Shown: positions 1-7,294 of the stretch, one piece after another
How the letters are laid out: each line of letters begins with the position of its first letter
How positions within the stretch are numbered: the stretch's first letter is position 1
Origin: Candidatus Poseidoniaceae archaeon
Lineage (GTDB): Archaea; Thermoplasmatota; Poseidoniia; Poseidoniales; Poseidoniaceae
Direction of reading: 5' to 3'
Length of the DNA: 11,283 nt
Assembly (NCBI GenBank): GCA_029250305.1
Contig: JAQXFM010000184.1
Coordinates: 1 to 11,283, forward strand
The notes under the pieces: model-generated
Seen by the model: the letters and a program-made list of their open reading frames with translations, nothing else
Told to the model about the DNA's origin: nothing
Databases searched by the model: none
Position numbers and translations under genes: made by a program

Positions 1-11
1 GTCGTGCAACT

Positions 12-1058
12 TCACTCTTCTTCATTCCATTGCAGGAAATGTTCTTCATCGCCTTCTTCAATCAATCCAAGATCCTCTAAATGGGACTCAAAATCAGTGA
101 GGTTGTGCTTCCAGCCACCAGGGAGCTTTGTGTTGTCATCAATGATTTTTAGCATGCGCTCTTGCCATGCCTTAGGCTTGCGTTGCATGATGTAGACATA
201 GAGGACAGAAGTCCGTATGTCTTCAGATATGACGACATAACCACTTGATGCTTCGAAATTCATTGCTCGCAATAGATTGAACGCCGGTCGATTGACCCTC
301 CTGAAGATGCGGCGGCTGAACCGCATTCCAATCAACACCGTGGCGAAAATCATCAAGGTCGTGAGGCAGAACCCACCCCATCCTTGTTCGACAAATCGAT
401 TTGAGAACAGGACCTCAATCAACAGGATTGGAACCGTTGTGGTCATGAAGAGAAAACTCTCGGAAACCGGAGGCTTCCTCATCTTCAGTTCAATTGCACC
501 CCAGCCATTGTGGTGCTTTTCCCAGGGCTTGAAGAATTCTCGTTCGTCTTGCATTGAAGCAGCCGTGACCATGCCGTGAAGTTGGCTAATCTTTGCGTAC
601 TGTTGCCCACTGACGTCCATGTTCTCGTCGGTGATGGCTTCGAGTCTGTACCTTGCTTCTGTGTAAAGTCCCATATCGGCAAGCAACGTGGCTTGTTCGA
701 CCAAAGGTGTTACTTCCATCGGCATGTGGTGACGGAGTTGTTGCCACCAAGCAAGTGCTTCATCCAGCAATCCGAGTTCATCGCTCAACAATCGCCCTCC
801 AAGGAACCACATCGCAGTTCGTGCAGGATCAATGGCGATGATTTTCTTGACTGCTGACAGTGATTGAGCTGTTTGTTTCAGAGTTGGCTTCTCGCCCTTT
901 GGAGGTAAGGCTGCCTCAGCGCATAATTGCCATGCATCGACATGCATCGGGTCTTCTTTAACAGCAAGGCGAGCAGATTCGTACGCTTCCTCGAGGTTTC
1001 CAAGATCGTAGGCTTCAACAGCATCGAGGTAGTGTTCTTCAGCGCCCATTTGACACAC
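12..1058 (-). CDS. TPR-repeat membrane protein, unknown function
   Basis: About 345 residues. The N-terminal half (residues 6-150) is helical with TPR-like spacing, for example AEEHYLDAVEAYDLGNLEEA and a second set around 81-113 and 115-147. Two hydrophobic helices follow at about 201-219 and 228-247, then a basic stretch (RFSRRIFRRVNR) and an acidic C-terminus. The topology implied is a cytoplasmic TPR domain, a membrane hairpin and a cytoplasmic tail. TPR domains generally mediate protein-protein contact; no partner or reaction can be named. The longest frame opens with GTG at 1058, but an ATG three codons downstream (1049) is equally likely; neither has a strong Shine-Dalgarno. It lies 13-22 bases after the Gar1-like gene, so the two are probably co-transcribed. 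That it is a real gene is well supported; the function is not. Confidence 0.85.
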   Translation of the reverse strand: MCQMGAEEHYLDAVEAYDLGNLEEAYESARLAVKEDPMHVDAWQLCAEAALPPKGEKPTLKQTAQSLSAVKKIIAIDPARTAMWFLGGRLLSDELGLLDEALAWWQQLRHHMPMEVTPLVEQATLLADMGLYTEARYRLEAITDENMDVSGQQYAKISQLHGMVTAASMQDEREFFKPWEKHHNGWGAIELKMRKPPVSESFLFMTTTVPILLIEVLFSNRFVEQGWGGFCLTTLMIFATVLIGMRFSRRIFRRVNRPAFNLLRAMNFEASSGYVVISEDIRTSVLYVYIMQRKPKAWQERMLKIIDDNTKLPGGWKHNLTDFESHLEDLGLIEEGDEEHFLQWNEEE

Positions 1059-1071
1059 CCGCGTTACGAAT

Positions 1072-2268
1072 TCAATCTTCTCGATCTCGACCCATCAAAT
1101 CACGAGGTGGTCGGTTGTGAGCATGCCCAGTTCCCTTTCCACGAGCCTTTCGGAATTCCCGAGGTTCACGTTGTTCTCGAGGTTCACGGCGAGGAGGTCG
1201 GCTGTCGCCACCACGTCGGTCGTCGCCACCTCTTCGGTCGCCACCACGTCGGTCGTCGCCACCACGTCGGTCATTGCCGCCAAATCTGCTGCCGCCATTT
1301 CGGTCGCCGCCGCGTCGGTCATTGCCGCCACTACGGTCGCCACCACGCCGATCGTCTCGACGAGGACGGGATTGACCGCCGCTACGGGGCAATCCACATC
1401 GGTTGCATTCCTGACGGAATGCGAAATTTGAGTTGTTACATTGAGGGCAGTCCCAGTCGTTGTCGTTGAACACTTCTCCGCCGCGGCGGTCGTTTCCTCT
1501 TCGGTCGCCGCCACGTCGATCGTCGCCGCCGCGTCGGTCATTGCCGCCAAATCGGTCGTTTCCTCTTCGGTCGTCCCTGCGAGGAGGCCGTCCTTGGCCA
1601 CCGGCCTTTGGAGCTCCACATTTGTTGCATTCAGTTCGCCATGCAAAGTTGTCATTGTGGCACTTGGGGCAATCCCAGTCGCCAGCCATTCGGTTATTGG
1701 ATTGGTCGTTTCCTCTTCGGTCGCCGCCACGTCGGTCGTTGCCACCAAATCGGTCGCCGTCACGTCGGTCGTCTCGGCGTTGGAATCCTCTATCGTTTGA
1801 GCGGCCACCACCGTTTCCTCTTGGTTCACCACATCGATTGCATTCTTGCCTGAAGGCGAAATTGTTGTTGTTGCATTTGGGGCAATCCCAATCGCCGCCG
1901 TTGTTTCCACGGTCATTGCGCTCAAATCGTCCGCCTCGATCGTTTCGGTCAAATCGTCCTCCACGGTCATTTCCACGTCGGTCGTTGCTGCGGCCATTGT
2001 TTCGGTCGCCAAAGTTTCGCTCTTCCTTGACTTTCTTTGGTCGAATGTTTACTTCAATTCCAACAAGGCTGGGAATGTCGAGTTTTCTGTCGAGGTGGGC
2101 AACGTGTGCAAGGGGCGCATTTGTATTTCCAAGCACGGCGTCAACCTTGCCGATGTAATCCCCAGTTGCCTGGTTGATGATGATCGATTCTAGGGCTGGG
2201 GAGGAGCCTGTAAAGGACACCAACAGGCCACCTTCGTGGCTTAACGACTCAATGGTGCCTGCAAACAT
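1072..2268 (-). CDS. Gar1-domain protein with RGG linkers and three RanBP2 zinc fingers
   Basis: 398 residues. Residues 1-79 look like the Gar1 core beta-barrel of H/ACA ribonucleoproteins: a GTIESLSHEGGLLV opening, then YIGKVDAVLGNTNAPLAHV, which corresponds to the VGIVKDVFGPVKMPYV-type motif of archaeal Gar1. Gar1 acts with Cbf5, Nop10 and L7Ae in RNA-guided pseudouridylation. The rest is a low-complexity tail rich in RGG, DRRGG and NDR units, interrupted by three RanBP2-type zinc fingers with W-D-C-x2-C-x3-N-x6-C-x2-C spacing (starting at W127, W198 and W272). Each finger keeps the Asn, an aromatic and the Arg that contact single-stranded RNA in ZRANB2-type fingers. The C-terminus is basic (RKARGKGTGHAHNRPP). 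Characterised archaeal Gar1 proteins are only the core, about 80-100 residues long. The Gar1 call is from motif recognition; RNA binding by the tail is inferred. The nearest ATG is preceded by a GAGG-rich stretch. Confidence 0.85.
   Translation of the reverse strand: MFAGTIESLSHEGGLLVSFTGSSPALESIIINQATGDYIGKVDAVLGNTNAPLAHVAHLDRKLDIPSLVGIEVNIRPKKVKEERNFGDRNNGRSNDRRGNDRGGRFDRNDRGGRFERNDRGNNGGDWDCPKCNNNNFAFRQECNRCGEPRGNGGGRSNDRGFQRRDDRRDGDRFGGNDRRGGDRRGNDQSNNRMAGDWDCPKCHNDNFAWRTECNKCGAPKAGGQGRPPRRDDRRGNDRFGGNDRRGGDDRRGGDRRGNDRRGGEVFNDNDWDCPQCNNSNFAFRQECNRCGLPRSGGQSRPRRDDRRGGDRSGGNDRRGGDRNGGSRFGGNDRRGGDDRRGGDRRGGDDRRGGDSRPPRREPREQREPREFRKARGKGTGHAHNRPPRDLMGRDRED
1190..2010 (-). repeat. Degenerate tandem coding repeats for RGG/DRRGG units
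   Basis: Four clusters of imperfect short repeats (roughly 1190-1375, 1475-1600, 1700-1800 and 1900-2010). On the plus strand they read as variations of CGTCGGTCGTCGCCACCA. They encode the Arg-Gly-Asp-rich linkers between the zinc fingers of the Gar1-like protein. The repeats keep the reading frame in multiples of three, so they expand protein sequence and are not mobile DNA. They also generate long spurious open frames on both strands. Confidence 0.8.
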
Positions 2269-2294
2269 GCCCTCACTCTCAACTCAACGGGCTC

Positions 2295-2319
2295 ACCGTC
2301 CCCTCTTGAGGGTGCCGGT
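2295..2319 (-). other. Small hairpin between surface-protein gene and Gar1-like gene
   Basis: The 59-base gap 2269-2327 contains an inverted repeat: outer arms ACCG/CGGT (2295-2298 and 2316-2319) and inner arms CCCT/AGGG (2301-2304 and 2309-2312) around a 4-base loop, with a small internal loop between the two stems. It could be a weak attenuator or processing site between the exporter genes and the Gar1-like gene. No T-tract follows it, so it is not a classical terminator. I see no TATA-like box in this gap, which favours read-through from upstream. Confidence 0.35.
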
Positions 2320-2327
2320 AGCCAAAA

Positions 2328-4382
2328 TCACTCGTCTTTTCCTCTGCTTACGACAGCGGCTCCGAGCAGAGCGACTGCCAATGTTGCCATCAAGGAGGCT
2401 GCTGGTAGGCCTTCTTCTTCCACGACACCAGGCTCGGTGACGGGGTCGTCTTCGGAGGCTGCATAGGGGTCAGGAACCATCACTTGCATGGTGGTCATCG
2501 TGCCAGATTCGTCTGTTGCGACGAGGGTAATATCGTACACAGTCACAGGTGGATTTTGGGAAGAGCATGATACGATGTTGACATCAATTTCCCAAGCGGG
2601 TCCAGAACGAACAAAGTCGTTGGTGGTGTAGCCACACAATGAGAGGGACATCTCCACTGCTTCACCATCTGGATCGAGCACCTTTCCTTGGAGTGTGAAT
2701 TTGAGATAACTTGCATCCCATGTGGCGTTGGTGCCGTCGAGATTTACATCAACGTCAATCACTGGAGGCGCACTTGCCTTCTGTAATCCAAAGTTGAGCA
2801 TGAAAGCGTAATCGAGCATGCCGCTCGACTGTGCTTGGCCCATGACCATGACCATACCAGGGCCGAGACCATCCATTGGAAGGGCAAGTGTGGATGGTGT
2901 TGATGCAAGAGTAGCCATGCGCATTTCGCCCATTGAGTTGGGCTGGTGTGCATGGGCGCTGATGGAAAGTTCGCTGACAGCACCAGTGGGGGTCACCGTA
3001 AATTCAACAGCATCGCCGGCTTCAGAAATCACTGCCTCAGCTGTGAACGGCTGGGCAAAGGACCAGTTACGTGTCTCAACAGATGTCGCACCAAATGGAT
3101 CGACGACGCTGCATTCAGCATTCACGGATTCGTCGGCAGCAGGTGCATCTGGTCCGTCTAAGAACAGGGCACCGTCTTCTGTTAATCCAGCGGTCCATAG
3201 ATCGGATGGCGTTTGCTCACCAAAGTCACAATCCAAGGCCCAACCGCTGTCATCGGTGGCCCAGGTTGCAGTGATTTCGCCGTCAACAAGGGTTCGTGTC
3301 CCGACAGTGTATGGGATCACTGTCCCATCAACGGGGGCGTCCGCCGTCCATACTGGAATTTCATTTGTTTCCGGTGCTTGAGTTGTGAAATCAAGGAACA
3401 GGTTTCGAATGATTGGGTATTCGCTTGCCGAGTAGCTGACTCCTTGGGTGACTCGAAGTCGGCCATCGGGGAGGTATTCTGCTTCTGGAGCAGGCATGGC
3501 TGTGCTTTCTTGATTGTCGTCTTGGACAGAGGAGTTGACCATGCGCAAACCTTGGAGTTGAGGGAAGGTGAGCACAAGCCCAGCACTGCTCATGTTTGTG
3601 ACGTTGAGGGCCAGCGTGAAGTTCGATGAGCCGCTGTTTGGCAGTTGGTCAAAGCGAACGTTGTGGGTTTCATCTTCCTTGGTGAACATGAGGATTTGAA
3701 GATCATCAGTCACCGTAACTGGGACTTCCTTGCAGTCGGATGAAGCAAGCAAGTCTTGACAATCTCGCTCTTCTGCGTGGTTATCAGGTACCAAATTCAC
3801 CTCGTCGAGAGCGATGCCATCCTTGACGAATTCGAGGTCATTCCAGTCGACGCCGCCGCGATGTGGCAGCCCTTCACGGATTCCGATTCGTGTGTCCATG
3901 TCGGCGATGCACTCAGGGCCAATCGCTCGAACAGCTTCCCGCTCGTCCGTGCTCATCCATGAGTTGTTGCCGCCCGGTGTGCCATCGAACAGTTCGTCGA
4001 GGTTCTCACGAACCGTAGCGGAGTTGCTTCCGTTGACATATGCAACTGCACTCATTTGCGCCGTTGCCCAATCGTCGCCGAGCAGGATATCAAACGATGC
4101 ATAATTGTAGTCAAAAAGATCTTCGAATTTGTAACCCGTACAATCCACATCGAGGGATCCTTGGCGAGCGCTCGTTTGAGAATCTGCATCATTGTCTTCG
4201 AACGAAGGAGAGGTCACAAGAGATGATGATGCCATGAACAAAAACAAGATCACGATTGTCAATGCGGTTGCGGTCTGGGCGAAACGAGGTCTGGCCATGC
4301 TTTCTGCGGCGTCGTCTTGTCTCAAAGAGACTTCGCCTCCAGAGCAGGTCTTGCATCGTAGTTTTTGACCCTCAAAAGCCAT
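2328..4382 (-). CDS. Large anchored extracellular protein linked to an ABC exporter module
   Basis: 684 residues. There is a signal-anchor helix at about 39-58 (LTIVILFLFMASSS) and a second hydrophobic helix at the extreme C-terminus (661-678), preceded by acidic residues and GLPAAS and followed by SRGKDE. This resembles archaeal CTERM sorting tails, although the exact motif is not one I can assign. The ectodomain has at least eight N-x-S/T sequons (e.g. NGS, NNS, NFT, NSS, NWS, NAT) and scattered Cys (81, 158, 208, 217, 385, 424, 583, 606), fitting a glycosylated, disulfide-bonded surface protein. Beta-rich segments at about 340-445 and 540-637 look Ig/cadherin-like (GKVLDPDGE, ITLVATDESG). 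The start is uncertain: the first ATG, 3 bases after the permease stop, gives a 28-residue extension with CKTC; an internal ATG at 4298 gives a cleaner signal peptide. Its position suggests it works with the ABC module, as NosD does with NosFY, but it has no visible NosD repeats. Confidence 0.85.
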   Translation of the reverse strand: MAFEGQKLRCKTCSGGEVSLRQDDAAESMARPRFAQTATALTIVILFLFMASSSLVTSPSFEDNDADSQTSARQGSLDVDCTGYKFEDLFDYNYASFDILLGDDWATAQMSAVAYVNGSNSATVRENLDELFDGTPGGNNSWMSTDEREAVRAIGPECIADMDTRIGIREGLPHRGGVDWNDLEFVKDGIALDEVNLVPDNHAEERDCQDLLASSDCKEVPVTVTDDLQILMFTKEDETHNVRFDQLPNSGSSNFTLALNVTNMSSAGLVLTFPQLQGLRMVNSSVQDDNQESTAMPAPEAEYLPDGRLRVTQGVSYSASEYPIIRNLFLDFTTQAPETNEIPVWTADAPVDGTVIPYTVGTRTLVDGEITATWATDDSGWALDCDFGEQTPSDLWTAGLTEDGALFLDGPDAPAADESVNAECSVVDPFGATSVETRNWSFAQPFTAEAVISEAGDAVEFTVTPTGAVSELSISAHAHQPNSMGEMRMATLASTPSTLALPMDGLGPGMVMVMGQAQSSGMLDYAFMLNFGLQKASAPPVIDVDVNLDGTNATWDASYLKFTLQGKVLDPDGEAVEMSLSLCGYTTNDFVRSGPAWEIDVNIVSCSSQNPPVTVYDITLVATDESGTMTTMQVMVPDPYAASEDDPVTEPGVVEEEGLPAASLMATLAVALLGAAVVSRGKDE

Positions 4383-4385
4383 CCG

Positions 4386-5216
4386 TTATGGTTGAAGTTT
4401 ATTCATTCTCTGAACAAACCACCATGACGGGAGAACAGTCCATACAATGGCCATCGCCCATGATTGCCAGCCGGCAATACCGCGATCAATTTCGATGAGT
4501 CGTGTTTCGAGAAGGTGGTGGTACACTCCATTTGGTGAGAGCAAATCCAAAGCACCTTCCAGCGCAAGCCACTGGACATCGTTTTGCTCGCCAATGCTCA
4601 CACCGGAGGCATAGGCCACCATCGTGGTCACCAATGCCCACAGAAACGTGAAGAGGAACCACATGCCAACACCAAAGGCAATCGCAGTGCCTTGGTCTTT
4701 TGTTCTTGATGAGGCCAAGAGCGTGAACACAACATACCAGTACAGGATGAGTGCTGTTGCTGCCAAATGAACGCCGATATCGGCCATTGAAGCCCATTCA
4801 CCGAGCCGATACCGGATGACACCAATGGATGCGAAGATGAGCAGCGCAACAGGTACGAAGATGGCTTGCCACGTCCCGAGGAGGAGAGCGAGTGCTTGGT
4901 GCGTGCGAGGCATTGGTTGGGCAAGTCGTAGTTCGAACACACCACTTGCCCGATCCTTGCTCACGCCATCAAACGCCAGCAATACGGCGCACATCGTTGC
5001 ACCAAAAACGACGCCGAGACTCGCATAGAACAACACCTCCATCGGTTCATCCGGTTGGTGACCGCCCGGCAAAATGATGTTTGGATCGGAGAACCCCCAC
5101 GCCATTCCAGGGAGAAAAAGGATCAATATTGGCAGCATTATCAGGGTCCGAGTTGATTGAATTTTGCTCTTAAACACACGATTTGAAAGGGCTAAAATCC
5201 GCTGTAAGTCGTTCAC
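4386..5216 (-). CDS. ABC-2 type permease, NosY-like
   Basis: 276 residues with about six hydrophobic helices (roughly 24-43, 61-82, 107-131, 148-168, 178-202 and 250-268). The segment AFDGVSKDRASGVFELRLAQPMPR (81-104) matches the typical ABC-2/NosY region after the second helix, where FD...(E/K)...G...L....P(I/M).R is conserved. DLLSPNGVYHHLL (224-236) is also family-typical. It should form the membrane channel of an ABC-2 transporter with the ATPase encoded just upstream. The start is a GTG whose bases overlap the ATPase stop (GTGA at 5213-5216), a classic coupled junction. NosY-type transporters help deliver sulfur to the nitrous oxide reductase copper centre, but many relatives are of unknown substrate. 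No nos genes are visible here, so the substrate is open. Confidence 0.9.
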   Translation of the reverse strand: MNDLQRILALSNRVFKSKIQSTRTLIMLPILILFLPGMAWGFSDPNIILPGGHQPDEPMEVLFYASLGVVFGATMCAVLLAFDGVSKDRASGVFELRLAQPMPRTHQALALLLGTWQAIFVPVALLIFASIGVIRYRLGEWASMADIGVHLAATALILYWYVVFTLLASSRTKDQGTAIAFGVGMWFLFTFLWALVTTMVAYASGVSIGEQNDVQWLALEGALDLLSPNGVYHHLLETRLIEIDRGIAGWQSWAMAIVWTVLPSWWFVQRMNKLQP

Positions 5217-6232
5217 TCTTCCTCACCCCCAATCCGTCGGTGAGGAAGCAAGGACGCTGATGCGATGTCGAGGCCGATTTCATCGATTTCCATCCCAGTC
5301 GCTGCGCACAGCATCTCGACAATACCTGGATGTTTAGGCGTCCATGTTTGCAGAGCAATGCCTCGTTCGATGAACGCTTCAATTGAAGCAGTTCCGTCAT
5401 CAACCAAGTCCACCGACCAAGCGCCATCCGTGTGCTTCGGTCCCCCTTCGACGGCCGTACACCACGAGAAATCCGGTATTGGACCGCGCCCGGTTACGGT
5501 GATTTTGGATTGCAAGCCAAGTGATTCGGCCATTGCATCAATTCGATCGCAGGCGAGCAATTGCCCACGATGCATCAAGGCGATGCGGTCTGTAATTTCT
5601 TGTAACCCTGCAACTTGATGCGATGAGATGACAATAGCAACACCTTTGTCTTTCAATTGATGGAGTAATTTCACAAAGGCTGCTGCTGCAACCGGGTCGA
5701 GACCATTGAGTGGTTCATCAAGCAGGAGGTATTTTGGAGAACCGAGCAACGATGCTGCAAGGGTCAAGCGTTGTCGCATGCCTTGACTGAGTCCAGAAAG
5801 TGGTTCATTTGTCCGGCTTGAGAGACCAACCAGTTTGAGCAACCCATCGACTCTTTTTTGTTCAACCCCCCGCATCTCAGCCAGTTCCATCAATGCATCA
5901 TGGACCGCTTGCGTTCCTTGCCATCTCACCTGTTCGGGCATGTGGCCAACGAGGGATCGCAATTCGCTTGTTTCCAAGGGGGTGCGCTCGCCAGAGGTGA
6001 TGTGGACCAATTGGCCACCTTGAATCGGTAGGATGCCGGCGATCGTTCGAAGAAGCGTTGTTTTCCCAGCACCATTCGGACCCACCAGGCCAAGAATCTG
6101 TCCTGGTTGAAGCCTCAACGTGATATCGAATACACCGGGACCGAATCGTTTTTTCCATGGGCGAAAGGGAGCGGGTGCGCTGACCATGTGACGAAAGGTC
6201 ACAGCATCGAGTTCCAAAGCCGCCCCCTCCAT
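5213..6232 (-). CDS. ABC transporter ATP-binding protein, NosF/CcmA-like
   Basis: 339 residues. All ATPase motifs are present: Walker A GPNGAGKTT (51-59), Q-loop Gln in HMPEQ (101), signature LSGLSQGMRQR (145-155, with LSQGM as is common in the ABC-2 drug/NosF group), Walker B YLLLDEP (D172, E173), D-loop GLDP and H-loop His205 in SSHQ. About 110 residues follow the nucleotide-binding domain, forming the regulatory tail common in this subfamily. It pairs with the GTGA-overlapping ABC-2 permease. The ATG at 6232 is chosen because it is the first in frame after the divergent promoter region; it lacks a Shine-Dalgarno, and a leaderless or near-leaderless transcript is plausible. It is the first gene of the leftward cluster. 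Substrate and direction (probably export or assembly) are inferred from family only. Confidence 0.93.
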   Translation of the reverse strand: MEGAALELDAVTFRHMVSAPAPFRPWKKRFGPGVFDITLRLQPGQILGLVGPNGAGKTTLLRTIAGILPIQGGQLVHITSGERTPLETSELRSLVGHMPEQVRWQGTQAVHDALMELAEMRGVEQKRVDGLLKLVGLSSRTNEPLSGLSQGMRQRLTLAASLLGSPKYLLLDEPLNGLDPVAAAAFVKLLHQLKDKGVAIVISSHQVAGLQEITDRIALMHRGQLLACDRIDAMAESLGLQSKITVTGRGPIPDFSWCTAVEGGPKHTDGAWSVDLVDDGTASIEAFIERGIALQTWTPKHPGIVEMLCAATGMEIDEIGLDIASASLLPHRRIGGEEE

Positions 6233-6322
6233 GATTCGGCCTAGAGGTCATGGTTTGACAATATACCGTTCAAAGGACATGTTCACCCCAATGCTCTTCA
6301 CCATCGAAGCATTACAGGAGCC
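6233..6322. promoter_or_regulatory. Divergent promoter region with dyad around a TATA-like core
   Basis: This 90-base gap separates the leftward ABC operon from the rightward membrane-protein gene. The core AATATACC (6260-6267) is TATA-like in both orientations. Read leftward, it lies about 30 bases from the ATPase ATG, giving a near-leaderless transcript; read rightward, it would leave a leader of about 35 bases. The core is bracketed by TTTGA (6254-6258) and TCAAA (6270-6274), an inverted repeat with 11-base spacing that could be an operator. No known regulator consensus is recognised. Confidence 0.45.
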
Positions 6323-7222
6323 ATGAGCCAACTTTGGAACCTTGTTCCAACCATTTTGGTTCTTGGAGGGCTCTACATTGCGGTGTGGTGGTTTCGCCGA
6401 CCGCTTGATGCTGAAGATGCTCAACGCTCTGTCCGCCTTCTTTTGGGGCCACTCGGCATCCATGCAGCTGTTGGTGGCATTCTCTTGTTGTGGCTTATTC
6501 CCTGGGGGATTCTGCTTGTCTTGCCCGTGGTTCTCCTGCTTTCAGTCCTGAGTCCTGCGGGTCGCGAGGATTGGCGCGAACACAAAAAAACCAGAGGTGT
6601 CCTGTGCGTTTCTCTTGTGCTCATGGTGTTGCTCGGTGGAGTTGTGCCAGTTCAGCAACCCGTTGCCCCGGAGTCTTGGGGGGAGCCACTGTTGAAGGAA
6701 AATCCAAATGCTCCGTTGTACCCTGCCAGCGAGCAGTACACTTGGCTCATGCTTCCCGATGAAGCTGGTTTTGAGGTCGAAATTGTTCAATCCATCAGCA
6801 TGCGGCTGCCTTACCAGTACGGTGTTTGGGGAGCGGCGTCTTCTGCGCTCGACCTCGCATCAATTTTTGGAATGGAAAGTGAGCGCATGCGTCAAGCCAT
6901 CGAATTACTGGATCAACAAACGGCTGGCCCATCACTCGACCCAGAGCAAATGACGCTTGTCAGCGTCTCAGCGGAGGAGAGCCATCGATATGCCTCAACC
7001 TCGGCAGGTGTCGATGAACGTGTCGAGATGCGTATCTACGAGTTACGAAGCCTCCTGAGTACGTCGGAGGATGGCACTCGCGTCGGTGAGGTTTTGTGCG
7101 TGGCAAAGGCGAACTTCGGGGGCGAATTGCAATTGTTGGTCATCGTGCGTCCGCTTCTTCATCCGGGTTTGTCTTCCGATCGATATGCAGAATCCCTCGT
7201 CTTGGAATGGCTTGCGGCCTGA
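6323..7222 (+). CDS. Four-helix membrane protein with C-terminal domain, unknown
   Basis: 299 residues, family not recognised. Hydrophobic helices lie at about 7-24, 42-59, 60-78 and 90-109, with basic residues between the first two and between the last two. A domain of about 190 residues follows (110-299), probably outside the membrane on the side opposite the positively charged loops. It contains no obvious catalytic motif and no Cys pairs. The ATG at 6323 is preceded by GGAG only 2 bases away, too close for a normal Shine-Dalgarno, so initiation may depend on the leader. It is transcribed divergently from the ABC operon. A T6 tract 18 bases after the stop suggests it is a single-gene transcript, independent of the iron-box-regulated cassette that follows. 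Confidence 0.8.
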   Translation: MSQLWNLVPTILVLGGLYIAVWWFRRPLDAEDAQRSVRLLLGPLGIHAAVGGILLLWLIPWGILLVLPVVLLLSVLSPAGREDWREHKKTRGVLCVSLVLMVLLGGVVPVQQPVAPESWGEPLLKENPNAPLYPASEQYTWLMLPDEAGFEVEIVQSISMRLPYQYGVWGAASSALDLASIFGMESERMRQAIELLDQQTAGPSLDPEQMTLVSVSAEESHRYASTSAGVDERVEMRIYELRSLLSTSEDGTRVGEVLCVAKANFGGELQLLVIVRPLLHPGLSSDRYAESLVLEWLAA

Positions 7223-7239
7223 AGTCGATCCGTGCTCCC

Positions 7240-7245
7240 TTTTTT
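7240..7245 (+). terminator. Oligo-T terminator candidate
   Basis: A run of six T's after CCC, 18 bases downstream of the membrane-protein stop codon. Archaeal RNA polymerase terminates at oligo-T tracts without needing a hairpin. It lies just before the regulated promoter of the next gene, so it would insulate that promoter from read-through. Confidence 0.5.
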
Positions 7246-7260
7246 GCCTGAATTGTAATT

Positions 7261-7276
7261 TTTAGGGCGACCTAAA
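7261..7276. promoter_or_regulatory. DtxR/IdeR-like iron box 1 (upstream of TATA)
   Basis: Perfect dyad TTTAGG-GCGA-CCTAAA. TTAGG-N4-CCTAA is the core of the DtxR/IdeR iron-box consensus (TTAGGTTAGCCTAACCTAA) and resembles sites of archaeal metal-dependent repressors of that family. It sits immediately upstream of the TATA-like element, where a bound repressor would cover the BRE and block TFB/TBP. The regulator gene is not in the window. Confidence 0.72.
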
Positions 7277-7286
7277 CTATATGTAT
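7277..7286 (+). promoter_or_regulatory. TATA-like element of the importer cassette
   Basis: CTATATGTAT is the most A/T-rich, TATA-like stretch between the two iron-box dyads. With the usual archaeal spacing of about 25 bases, transcription would start near 7303-7308, inside the second dyad, and give a leader of roughly 20 bases. The leader holds GATGAT at 7315-7320, a weak Shine-Dalgarno match, 4 bases before the ATG at 7325. Confidence 0.5.
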
Positions 7287-7294
7287 GGCTGACT

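Noticed and set aside
1190..1600. Possible CRISPR array or satellite from regularly recurring short units
   Set aside because: Units are degenerate, lack unique spacers of constant length and encode an in-frame RGG linker.
1095..2012. 305-residue minus-strand frame rich in Thr/Ala/Val
   Set aside because: Frame-shifted reading of the same RGG repeats; it lacks domain motifs and overlaps the convincing zinc-finger frame throughout.
927..2158. Several long plus-strand open frames opposite the Gar1-like gene (up to 232 residues, rich in Arg/Ser or Val/Ser)
   Set aside because: They arise from the RGG-coding repeats read on the opposite strand or another frame; composition is low-complexity, while the minus-strand frame has clear Gar1 and zinc-finger motifs.
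5898..6251. 117-residue minus-strand frame starting with ATG at 6251
   Set aside because: Different frame from the ABC ATPase, overlapping its Walker A region; no motifs.
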